Below, one piece after another: positions 21,820 to 33,800 of a stretch of 64,000 nt of DNA (position 1 is its first letter; each line of letters opens with the position of its first letter). A program made the position numbers and the translations under genes. The notes under the pieces are model-generated. The model was not told the DNA's origin, ran no database searches, and worked only from the letters and a program-made list of their open reading frames with translations. Source of the DNA: Sabellastarte sp. h YS-2021 (Eukaryota; Annelida; Polychaeta; Sabellida; Sabellidae); contig OZ024927.1 in assembly GCA_964017235.1 (NCBI GenBank), forward strand, positions 23,641,160 to 23,705,159, in the 5' to 3' direction.

Positions 21820-23355
21820 AAGTGGCGGGAAAACGATTTTTGCGAAAAAATGCCAGTAGACTCTGCAAGATAACCTGTGGATCAAAAATTTCCTTGAAAT
21901 CGCTCTATCTCGCTCCGTTTCTGAGATAAACACGTTTTTCTGTTTTACGCAGAAATTCAAGATGGCCGCCAATAGTGGCGGGAAATCGATTTTTGCGAAA
22001 AATCGCCAGTAGACTCTGCAGATACCATGCGGGTCAAAAATTCAAGATGGCTGCCAAAATGGCTGAAAAAGAATTTTTGCGAAAAGTTGCCAGTAGACTC
22101 TGCAGATACCATGTGGGTCAAAAATTCAAGATGGCCGCCAAAATGGCTGAAAAAGAATTTTTGCGAAAAGTTGCCAGTAGACTCTGCAGATACCCTGTGG
22201 GTCAAAAATTTCGTTCAAATTGCTCGATCTCGCTCCGTTTCTGAGATAAACAAGTTTTTGCTGCCAAAAGTCGGATACCCTGTGGGTCAAAAATTGTCAA
22301 AATCGCTCTATCTTGCCCTGTTTCCAAGATAAACACGTTTTTGTGTTTAACGCAGAAATTCAAGTAATGCAGAAATTCAAGAAGGTCGCCAAAAGTGGCG
22401 GGAAAACGATTTTTGGGAAAAGTCGGCAGTAGACTGTGCAGATACCCTGTGGGTCAAAAATTTCGTCAAAATCGCTCTATCTCGCTCCATTTCCGAAATA
22501 AGCAGGTTTTTGCATTTAACACAGAAATTCAAGATGGGGAAAACGATTTTTGCGAAAAGTTGCCCGTAGACTCTGCAGATACCCTGCGAGTAAAAAATTG
22601 CGTCGAAAATTGCTTCTATCTTGCTCTGTTTCTTAGATAAATGTGTTTTTGCGTTTTACGCAGAAATTCAAGATGGAATTCAAGTTTTTTGGTAAAAATC
22701 GTTTTTTGGTAAAAGTCGCCAATCACTCGCCACATACCCAGGGGGTCAAAAATTTCGTCGAAATCGCTCTATCTCACTCCGTTTCTGAGATAAACACGTT
22801 TTTGCGTTTAATGTAGAAATTCAAGATGGCCGCCAAAAGTGGCGGGAAAAGATTTCCGCAAAAAGTTGCCAGTATACTCTGCAGATACCTTGCGGGTCAA
22901 ACATTTTGTCGAAATCGCTCTATTTCGCTCCGTTTCCGAGATAAACATGTTTTTTTGTTTAACGCAGAAATTCAGGATGGCCGCCAAAAGTTGCCAGTAG
23001 ACTTTGCAGATACCTTGCGGGTCAAAAATTTTGTCGAAATCGCTCTACCTCGCTCCGTTTCTGAGATAAACATGTTTTTTTGTTTAACGCAGAAATTCAA
23101 GATGGCCGCCAAAAGTGGCGGGAAAACAATTTTTGCAAAAAGTCGCCAGTAGACTTTGCAGTTACCTTGCAGGTCAAAAACTTCGTTTCCGAGATAAACA
23201 CGTTTTTGGGTTTAACGCAGAAATTCAAGATGGCCACCAAAAATGGCAGGAAAATGATTATTGAGAAAAGTTGCCAGTAGACTTTGCAGATACCCTGCGG
23301 GTCAAAATTTACGTTGAAATTGCTCTATCTCGCTCAGTTACCGAGATAAATGTGT
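21820..23355. repeat. Heterogeneous minisatellite with E2F- and YY1-like motifs
   Basis: Tandem units of mostly 80-165 bp share blocks: GTGGCGGGAAAA, TTTTTGCGAAAAGT, GCCAGTAGACTCTGCAGATA, GGGTCAAAAATTTCGTC, GAAATCGCTCTATCTCGCTC, CGTTTCTGAGATAAACACG, ACGCAGAAATTCAAGATGGC. The anchor CAGTAGACT-TGCAGATA (or a close variant) occurs near 22007, 22091, 22171, 22427, 22566, 22871, 22996, 23148 and 23274. Spacing is irregular because some units lack blocks. Open frames across it are by-products of the repetition. Confidence 0.85.
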
Positions 23356-24339
23356 TTTTGCGTTTTCAACGTTAAGAAAAATTGTGACATTTAGTAAATC
23401 ATTAATAAGTCGGCCACTTTGTGTTGGATCACTTCCACAAGTTAATGATTTCCAGACATCTATATAACAAACCTACTTGCCAAATTTTATGTGAATAGGC
23501 GAAGTGCTTTTTAAGTTATCATCCGGACAAGCACACCCTTTTAAAAAACATGTTTTTGGTCATGTGACTTCTCTGATTGGTTGAAATGTCATGACATCAT
23601 ATTCAGAAAATTTTCCCAGGGCTACTGCATACACCTGCCAAACATGAAGAGAATCCGCCTAATGGCTGCAAAGCTATTGCGAAAAGAAAATGCGGATCCG
23701 GCGAATCCGGCGGAGTCGCTTCTCCCATATAAAAACATGTCGAGAACGAGATGGCACATTTGCCAACTGCCTTGCAAGTGTGCATTAAAAATTTTGTTTA
23801 TTTTATAAAGACCTTGTAAGTAAAATATTCTAAATACTTTATATTTTCATGTGTATATCAAAAACATATTTAATCTTTTATAAAATGCACAAAGAGGGAT
23901 GACCTTATTATTTGCCAAGCACTTGCTGACTAGACAATGACATCACTGAAGGGGTTTCCCCAGGATTCCCTTCAACAAGGACTCGGTTTTGTACTTCATT
24001 TCATATTTTAACCCTTTCAAAGGTCAAAGAATGTAGCAGATAGGGGTTAAACCTTTAAAATATTTTATTTATTTCATTTTTTTTTTTACAGGCGTGGGTC
24101 CTGTATATAAGCCACATGCACGAGTCGTGGTCGTCCACTCTCTACTTCACGTGAACATGAACCCGGAAGTGGATTTAAGTGGTAAAATATGTTGAATATA
24201 CTTATCCCTTCTGTGAATTGTCACAAAACAAGACTCTATGTTATAAAATAAAGAAACTGATGTAGTTTCAGTATCCAACAACAAGTATATCCATACAAAA
24301 TATTAAACTTCTTTCCTTGCAATAAAAAGTGTCTGTACA
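23356..24339. other. Non-coding sequence downstream of the SLC22 gene
   Basis: No coding motif. 23480-23720 contains two CCAAATTTT / CCAAACATGA ... AGTTATC / CTATTGCG modules like those in the satellite families. GTATATAAG at 24102-24110 is TATA-like, but no gene follows it. Confidence 0.4.
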
Positions 24340-24500
24340 TATTGTGGTCAACAGGAAGAAGGGGGATTTTACGGTATTTCACTACAGGGTTCATCTTTCT
24401 GTTGAAGGCATCGGCCAGTACTAAACATCTATTTTTCTTGGACGTTGGCCAATGCCTGCGGCCTCCCAAGATAGCATGGAAAGCTATTGTAGCGCAATAA
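24340..24500 (-). repeat. Inverted copy of the 15131-15285 repeat
   Basis: The reverse complement contains GGGAGGCCGCAGGCATTGGC, CAACGTCCAAGAAAAATAGA, GATGCCTTCAACAGAAAGAT and GAACCCTGTAGTGAAATACC. These align with 15155-15275 at roughly 85-90% by eye. Confidence 0.65.
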
Positions 24501-24672
24501 AATTATTTTTTTTTGCATTAGAGTCTTATGTTAATACAAGTTGGAGTCTGCCCCTGGTTTGGATCTCCTTAAATGTGACCATATTGTGACTCCAGAATTT
24601 TTGTTGTTTTTTTCACCAATATTTTTCTCTCTAAAAAGTACACAAAAGTACTCTAAAAAGGAACATTTTTAT

Positions 24673-24807
24673 TTACCTTTGTTCGTTTGTCGACAGTGAA
24701 TCTTCCAGATTAATGCCTATAGTTTCTGGCAACAGTATGGCCAACAATCCCGCAGCGAGTGAACACACACCAAATATCATCATTGGTAGAGACGACTGGA
24801 AATCACT
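24673..24807 (-). CDS. SLC22 exon 10: TM12 and C-terminus
   Basis: Acceptor CTTCACAG. It encodes SDFQSSLPMMIFGVCS, TM12 (AAGLLAILLPETIG) and the tail EDSLSTNEQR before TAA. AGGTAAATAAAAA spans the stop. It offers both a possible donor (GTAAAT at 24676) and a poly(A) signal AATAAA. Either this is the last exon with a very short 3' UTR, or it splices to one more small exon that I could not identify. Confidence 0.8.
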   Translation of the reverse strand, partial: SDFQSSLPMMIFGVCSLAAGLLAILLPETIGINLEDSLSTNEQR

Positions 24808-27800
24808 CTGTGAAGACAAACAAGCAAGTGGACACATACAAGCAATTACTATGAGCTTAGTGAGTGTGTATTTATTCATATAAAGGTAGATATCTTTATC
24901 ATTTCCACCTAGACAGGACATTATGAAATACAGCCTCTCTGTGTGCATTTGTCACACTACCTTATTTGGTAGCAACAGGGTGGATATTACTTATGTACTT
25001 ATTTGTTCTGGGAGTGTACTTTGGCCCAAGAAGATGTTGTAACCATGAAGTAAAGATAATTTAATTGCAGCGACTTCCGAGTTACTGATCTTATGGCTAA
25101 TATTCTAACAGCTCCATGATATGTTGTATTTACATTTTTATGTCATAGTACTCACTAGCGGATCCAGAGGGGGGAGGGGGGTCAGGGGGTTCGAACCCCC
25201 CCTTGAAAAATAATGTAAAGGGGTTCAACCCAAAGTACAAAATTATTTCTTGAGAGTGGTGTTAAATTTACAGGAAATGCACTCTATTTTTACCAAAAAT
25301 TATTTTTTTTCCTGGGGGGCATGCCCCCCGACCAACTTAGTTATAATATGTCTGATGTGAACCCCCACCATACTCAATGTGAACCCCCACGTTACTCCAT
25401 GTGAACCCCCACCTTACTTAAAAGCTGGATCCGCCCCTGGTACTTAGCATCTAGGAAGATAACCATATTACGGGAATCTCAAAATTGCATTTTATAATAG
25501 TGGCTTGTAGGTTGCTGCTCTAATGACTAATTTTCCACAACTACTAGCAGTTGTCAACTACATGATGTATTTCATTTATATTTATATTTAAAAAGAACAC
25601 AGGAGACAATATTATTGTAAATAACAAGTGTCCTGACAATGCTAAATTTCACTCATGTTTTCACACATATGTAGTCAGACATCAGAAAAACCTGTTCTTA
25701 CCAACTGTGCAATGAAAGGTGCCAGGATAGAGCCGAGCCTGGCGATAAAGTTTCCAGCACATGATGCAATGGACCTAATGACAGTAGGATATAACTCCAC
25801 CACATACACATAGAGCAAGTTGAAGGCCAGAGTACATGTCATCTTCCCCAAACTTACCAATGTAATCACGCTGGCTGAACCTGAAAATCCCACATTATGC
25901 AGATATAATTTGCCTCCCATAATTTACACTAAATATCCAGTTCTTTGAATTGAATTTGTAATTATATAAATTGCACTAGAACATTTCACCTTGCCCCCAC
26001 TCAATACTGTAAGCAAATTGGTATAATATAATCAAATACAGTAAGATATATGACCTCTGCTTAAACTGGTGAAATAATTTCATAAATCAGGAAGTTATGT
26101 TCATTGTAAATGAGGTCGTCTGTTGTATGGTGAGAATAGCCAAGATACATTATATGAGTTCCATGGTCAGACTGGCTAAACCTGAAAATTCATGAACAGG
26201 TACTAGCAGATCATTTTACAGCACATTTCAAACATCTGAGCAACAGGGGGCTAGCCCACCTATAGATGTCCATTGGAAGAGGCAGATCCAGGATTTTCTG
26301 AAACGGGGCACATGGATTGTCACCAGTATGAACATTTCAATGGACAAGTAAACTGAAAAGCTTCTAGTAGGAAAAACCTAAACCCCACAGTAGAAAGTCC
26401 CTTAGTATAAATGAGAAAATTTAATAAGTAAATTAAATTTTGTAAGTTAATATCCTACCTAACACACTAATGCTATAGGCCCGGAGCAAGCTGGTCCCGC
26501 CAAACCTCAGAAAAAGACGCCCTGAGTTGCCTCCAGCAAAACCGGCCATGATGCCACCCCCACTTGCTAGGGGGACCCAGTGTCTCTGTCACTCGCAAGT
26601 CCTCTTTTTGTTTGAAAATCTTGATCCTTGTGAATCCCAGTAAGGTAGATTTGCAGGGTTGGAAGGTGCGACTCTCCCATCTGTTAGGTAAATAGATTCA
26701 CTTGCAGTGCCTCCTGGTCCGATAGCTTGTAATATAGGATAACTGACTGTTTAAACCAAGAAGAGATTGTAGCAGGAGAAATGTCCTTGTCAAAACTTTT
26801 CTTGAACGAGATAAAAACAGCTGTTTGTTGTCTCTGAGGTCCTTAGGCCTGTCCAGGTAATAGCGAAGAGCTATGACTGGACCGACGACTCTATCATCTT
26901 TGAGAGATTTGTCCAAAGTGGGGGCCAGTGCAGGAATAACCACCGAAGCCAGACTGTCCGGACACTCACGAGCCAGTCGGTTCTTAGAAAGAAAACTGGG
27001 GTAGGGGTACAGGGAGACTTGAGACCAGTCCTCCCTGTGTCTAATATTTCTATTTACCCAGGCATAGATTTCACTTCTGCGCTTCCCCAATGCTAGGGCC
27101 AATAGGAAGACAGTCTTAAAGGTGAGGTGTTACGTAGGCCTTCCCAAGAGGTTCAAAGGGGCCCTTGGTCAATTGGTGCAGGACGAGAGATAGGTTCCAA
27201 GAGGGGATACCTCTACAACCTTTGGACCTATCTCTGTGAAAACGGTCTCGTGCATCGAGTATGGTTCTCATCCTTACTTATTTCAACTGAGGAATTGCCC
27301 ACCTTATTAGCTATGGCAGTCCTGTATCCATCTACAGTGGAGGGCTGAAGTTTCATTCCTGGAAAAGGTAAAGGAGGAAATCAGCTATATGATTTATAGA
27401 TGGCGCCTAGAAGTCCACCTGATTCGATTTGCACCATCAAATGAAAATGGACCACTTCATGTCAGACTGCTCTAGTTGAGCATCTCTGAGGAACCTCAAT
27501 TCGTTCTGCCGCCTGACCAGAGAAACCTTGGTGTCTGATGGTTGAGGCTCTAGGAGCCAAGCATGGAGATTCAGATTGAGAAGGCCCCTGTGCAGGCTCC
27601 ACTGAATATCTGAGCTAGGAGATTGGGTTTGTAAGGTTGGCAAAGGGGGATCTGGGATGATAGGCTCAACAGATCCCAAAACTACATGTTAGGCCAGCCT
27701 GGATCCATGACTATTATCCTGCAACAATCATGGCTGAGGATCTTGTTTATGACATTCACTATCAGGGGAGTGGCAAACATATCTATCTGGGGTGTGTGCC

Positions 27801-30800
27801 ATCTCTGGCAGACTTGGTCGAAATCCCCTTGTGAAGAGACCATTCTTGGTTGTCACGGGAAAGCTTGTCTGCCATCACGTTCAACCTGCCTGGTATGTGG
27901 CGCGCCTGTAGGACAATGTTCCTCAGGTTGCACCATGACAGGAGTCTGCTAAACAGGGCACAAAGAACGCCTGGTTTCATACCCCGTTTCTTGTTTATGT
28001 AGGCAACAACGCTGGCATTGTCTGTGGCTATAAGGACAGTCTGGTCCATGCAAAGGTGCTCTAAGTGCTTCTGGGCTAAGAGAACCACTGACTATTCCAG
28101 AAAATTGATGTGGGGTTTCCTTTCTGGCATGGACCACAGACCCCTGGCCATGAAATCTCCTAGATGAGTGCCCCATTCTTCATTTGATGGATCGGTAAAG
28201 ATCTGACATGCATGCTGTAGAAGATGTAGGGGTTGGCCTGCTAGGACATAGTCTTCTTGCGGCCCCCACTTTTGGTGTGTGAAAAGACTTTGGAATGGGG
28301 ATAGACTTTTCCAAGGACTCTAGGACATGCCAATTTGCCTGACTAGTCCTTGTCTGAGGTCATAGTGATAACCTACAAATTTGATGACTCGCTGAGGTTC
28401 TAGGTCTTAATTTTGTAGGTTTACAATCCAACCAAGCTCCTTGCAAATGGCCAGAATAGACTGGGTATGTTGGTAACAAGTTTTCTCGTCCCTTGCCCAG
28501 ATGAGCCAGTCATCTAGGTAATGGTGAATCCAGATAGTCATGGCTTTGAGCTATAAGTTTCACCTCTTTTATCACACTGATCACACTCCCTTGTTGCGAC
28601 AATGTGAGCACTTAAGGTGAGATTCAAAAAGGGCCATTATATGGCCGCAGGAACCTTTTTTTACGAAGAGGACATGATGGTCTATGAAACACACAAATAC
28701 TTTAGAACTCAAAAGGTCATAATATGTATAAGTTGAAAGGCACACAAAAATGCATCTCATTTGACTGCGCCACACAAAAGAGAGGAAGTTATATTGCCAG
28801 CCACCTGGCAAGTGAGAGAGACACTGGGCCCCATAGCAAATGGGGGAGGCACCATTCTGTTCCACTGGAGGCAACTCAGGACGACTTTTTCTGATACTTG
28901 GTCGGGACCAGCTTAGGTGGGGCCGATGGCATAAGTCTGTTAGTTAAGATATATTAATGCAATAGAATTATTTATTGTTTTACGTCATACCCAGTACATT
29001 ATCAGTTGTTTTGGTTATCTCATCTGAATGAGACCAGGCACTTACCCTGTTCAAACAGAAGTGTCAACAACAGGAAAAGAGCACTGAACAACATTGAACA
29101 CACCAGCGGCCATCTCCTGCCAACCTTCACTGCAATGATATGGCAGAGAATAATACCTGGCACCTCCACCAACATGGAGAGTACAAAATTCAGGTACTCA
29201 TTACCTCCCAGACTAGTGGAGTTCAAGGTTAAACCATAGTAGCAAAGACTGGCTGAAAACCTGTATAAACAAAAGTCATCATGGAAATAGCAATGCCTAA
29301 ATACAATCATTTGCTCTAAGTAGTGTACAATGCACAGTTTGTGCTATAGAGTTCTCTTTTTAATAGATCTAAATGTCAGCACCTCGGAGGGACTTTTCCT
29401 AAACTGTTCATCATCTATGTGGAATGCCTAATAAAAAACTAAAAATATTTCTACTCTATTATTTAAAAGCTTGGAAAAAAGACTAGACCCTTTTTGAGTA
29501 CATTGAATATACTAATATTTACAGGTACATTAGTGTATGAAATATTTATTGTTGTCAAATGATATTTGAATAGTATTGAATAGCAACCGAACAAACCTGG
29601 TGTCAGGCTTTTAGCCTTACAAAAATTGATCTAATGTTATTGCATGTGTGAAGTTTTAATCAGATGTAACCTATATTAAAACACGGAAAACAAACCCAAA
29701 TAAAAATTTGGTGTTCAAACTGAGCTGAATTATGATGAGGAGCGGTAAGATCAAGGGGCATATGCAGATCTCCAGCAGGTCAGATATTTTAAATTGCAAA
29801 AAGTCCCTTCGAGGCTCACGGTTCTAGAGATCACCATTTTTTTAGTGTTTGTTTTGTCTCCAGACTTCCATGAATTGTGCACTATGATGTATCCTAAAAC
29901 TCGGACTTCATTCCAATTCCTTGTACTAGTGGCGATGTAGTGATTGGATATTAGGGTGAGAGACACTGTTGCTGCTTACCTTGGACCATTGCCACTGGCC
30001 AACTCACCTCACTTACTCTCAACTGAAATCAATGTTGGTGCCGGTTATCCGAACAGGCATTGCTGGTTTTGTCCAGCATTTAGGAACTACTGTGCACTGC
30101 TTATGTTTCTGCATCTCGCATATGTATACCATATAAATTTTAACCTTGTTAACAACAATTTTATGTCTCACCAGTTGCAAAATGTGACGCAGCTTCGTAG
30201 ACTGAGGGAGCGAGTTCTGAACATGTCCCACAGGTAACCATTGCTGTCCTTTAGTTCTCTCTGCAATATATAGAAAAATAGTTTGGGCTATGCATGAGAT
30301 GCATGAGATGACTCTTTTAAGAAATCATGTACATACTAATGAACCATGTTCTTGTAAAACTATCAAATAGACAATTTTAATTGCAAATAAAATCTTTGCA
30401 TGTTAATATTTTACTGAACAGACAAAATAACTGCTTTATCTCCAGTGTCAACCGGTCACATTAAACATCTGAAAAAGATGTCCAGTTCTCTTAAGTTACA
30501 GTACATCCGCACCTGTAGCTTAAGAAAGATACATGTCCTTGAGAAAAGGTAACAGTCTTAAATAGAAGGGTACATGTCAATTTCATACACTGGCTACACT
30601 TAAGGCAATGGTCTTTTAGATAAATTATATTAACACAACAAAACTATTATTTATTTTCATGCATAACATGAGTGAAACATTATTCGTGGTCACAAATCTC
30701 TTCCTGACTTTTGTTCTTTGAAAAATTTTCCATATTTTTTTACTGATATTTTCAAATATATTCTATTTTTAAATAAATTTGATTACATCAGCTATCATGG

Positions 30801-33800
30801 TACATCCAGTTCGGAAACCCTAAAACCTGAGTAATCAGAATCGGGTCAGCTTTCGCAATATGGATCACAGGCCTATTTACAACCTAAATCACACCCCTAT
30901 AATAATTACAAACTACCTATTATGAAAGAACAGTGGTTTTGTGTTATATTTCACATCAAAGTTACATTTAAATTTTATGAACATAAAGTCCCATAAAGAA
31001 AAAAGGTTACCACAAGTCATGCAGAAAAGTCCTTATATCCACACCACAGAATTAATATCCAAATTTTAGGAATTTACAGAGTGTAAATATGTTCTGATGA
31101 AGGTCACACAGTTTCTGTAAATTGGCTCTAAGTGTTCTAGAACTTATGAGGGAGGATTGCCATTGAGAGGGGAGAGAGAGAACAAAACATTTCAAACATA
31201 TTTTACAAATTTAGGTTTTGTTCTTCCCATTACATACTTTGCTGACCATCTTACATTTCCCATCACTTACAGCACTGCCTTTCATTGTCATACCTCCCTT
31301 GTTGTCCATTCTTGGCCATGGAAGTCAGCAGGAACCCAATGTAACCCCTGCATGACTTGACAATCATTTTAAATAACTTCCATACATCAGTAAAACTTTC
31401 TTGATCCATACACTGTTAGTGGCTTTATAATACAGTATGAAGGGCCCTTGTGGGGCAGCAGTAACACACCCACCTCTCACCTATGAGATTGGAGTTCAAA
31501 GCCTGGCCATACTTGAAATGGGAAAGCTGGTAATTGTTTGCTGACAGTAGTTTAAGGAAAGTAACCTTGACTAACTGTATGGACTGGTTTCTTTTAAAGG
31601 TACTACATGTGATGTAAAACACAAACTAAACAAAAGAACATAGGAATAAGGTGTGACAAAAGATTTCCATATCACCTGATATGTATCTTATGCTTTAAAT
31701 TATGGGGTTGTTCCATTATTGCGATCGGATTGTACAACTTTACAACTACTTTACAATTGGAAAAAATGAAAACATTCAAGATCAAGTGGTGTAGTTCCCA
31801 ATATTGTTCCTTTCCAATTAATGGGATTGCTTCAAGAGGTATTCGTGTAGGTTCTCATGCCATCTGATTCGTTTACAAAATTGACTTAAGAAGGAATTGA
31901 TTACTTTGCGATTGCCCTCTGATTCGTTTACAAAATTGACTTAAGAAAGAAATGATTACTTTGTGATTGTTTAGATTAAGGTTTTAGATCTCTGTAAGAT
32001 CAAAAAGATGACTTTTACAAATGGTAAGATAGGTTTAACATGAGCTTAAGATCGATTCCCAATTGCAGGATCTGATAAGGATCAGGGGCAGTTTATAGTA
32101 AATTCCAAAAAAAATTTAATATTGTTGTAAACTGTTATTGATGGACCCCCAGACGCATTCTATCGGGAAGCACTCAGAAAGTACCAGAACTTTTGTACCC
32201 GATCGTTCAGATTGTAGTTTTCAATGGTTTTAACATCATGCTGGTTGAAAAGACTGACCTCGGACAGCAAACATGAAGGATTGTATTCTAATTGGGGACA
32301 CCATCGTATTAATGGAACAGTCCTCTTAGAGATTGATGTCTATGCTGAAACTGCATTTCAGCCATTGCATTAAATATGCATGACAAAGCATGAAGCAAAT
32401 CATTTCCTCTACAGTCGTGACTTACACTATCACAAGAGAGTAGTTTCTCAGGATTAAACTGCCTTTTGTTGGATCGGGCAATCCTCTGGAAGATCTTGTT
32501 GGCTTCCTTCTGTTTGCCTTTAATGTAGAGCCAGCGAGGGGATTCGGGGACTCTGGCTTTCACAAATACAGACATCAAATTCTAAAGAAATATAAGGTTT
32601 TCTAAAGACAAATTCTAAATCCATATAATGAGGCTTGTCTAAAGTATTTGAGTTTTGCCTCATATTTATAGTGGATGATCGTAAAGTCGATCACTTAAGG
32701 GAGACTTAAAAAGAGCAATTGTCCTTACTTAATAAAATTAAAATCAACCTCAAATTATTAAGGTACATTGAAAAATATGACTTCATAAAGCAAATAAACC
32801 AGCACACTGCTGCAAGACTTCTGAGATATTTTCTCAACAGAAAGTTCAAACTTGGGTTTGAAATGCAAAAAAAAGACTGTCATTTGTAAGATTGATCATT
32901 AAGTCGATCACCTAGTACCATCAGTTATATCAATATTTTTGCAGAATAAATTCATGAAAATGGTGTTTGTTTATTTGCAAATTCAAATGAAGTTTACTAT
33001 GTGCAGTAAAGTTGCCAATGCTGACCGATTGATTAAATGAGCATATCGTCATTACGATCATCTACTATACTCAAAATACTAGACTGCAAAATAGTTTGGG
33101 TTTTTCATCCACTATACTCAAACTTCTAGACTGCAAAATAGTTTGGGTTTTCATTTTTGCACAGGGTAAACAACATAAAATATTGAGGATATATGTCCCT
33201 TTCGACAGCTATCATCATTATGTCAGGGCCTCAGTGTATCTCAGTGGGAGATTGGAAAAGTAGAACATCAAAAAATATAGGTTCTACTGTCAGGGTTCAA
33301 ATAGGAATTTTGAAAACAAATTTTTATGACTTTTCCCCGGACAACATCTCTGTTTTATCAGACACACAATTACCACAATGTACTTTTTCATAAAATGCTC
33401 CATTTTTAACATGCAATTGGTAAATTTATTGTCATTGTGTTAAGGCCTCCAATACACCCAACACTGCCATCACTTTAGTCCAATCTGATGACAGGTGTAT
33501 TTTCATAAAGAGCTGAAATTCCTGCAGGATGGACCTATTCAAAGTCCAAAATTTCGAATTCGGCCAGGGGGAACTTGAAATATGGTAATACAAACAAAAT
33601 ATTTGAAATGGCACTTGCTCTGTGCCAGGCTATTGGTTTCTGTAATACCTTATCTCAGTATGCTTTCTGTTTATTCCGTGCACATGACCCATAACCATGG
33701 CACTTGTGTGTTGTTAAAATAAACATTTAATTTTGGATATATATTTGTGTTGTTGACTTTCCAATTACCTGATACTGTTTAATTTGCACCTACCCTTCGG

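Larger units (their letters stand above)
26459..28943 (-). mobile_element. DIRS-1-like element with inverted terminal repeats (intron 8)
   Basis: The ends form an imperfect inverted repeat of about 143 bp. The left reads CTAACACACTAATGC then GCTGGTCCCGCCAA and CCTGAGTTGCCTCCAG. The reverse complement of the right reads CTAACAGACTTATGC, GCTGGTCCCGACCAA and CCTGAGTTGCCTCCAG. Between them lie minus-strand RT, RNase H and tyrosine recombinase remnants. Inverted terminal repeats, no LTRs and a YR gene are the hallmarks of DIRS-1. The element makes up most of intron 8. It is a shortened, broken fossil. Confidence 0.85.

Noticed and set aside
21957-23280. Repetitive peptides (FLRKVASRLCRY-type) on the plus strand
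   Set aside because: Translation of the minisatellite. Units vary in length and frame, so no protein is maintained.
24100-24115. TATA box (GTATATAAG) on the plus strand
   Set aside because: No plus-strand gene or first exon follows; a chance match in AT-rich DNA is likely.
32553-32578. Upstream part of the open frame at exon 6 (LMSVFVKAR) as coding
   Set aside because: Joining at the AG at 32582 breaks the phase with exon 5. The inner acceptor gives the expected spacing between TM6 and PESPRW and the usual 127-nt exon.
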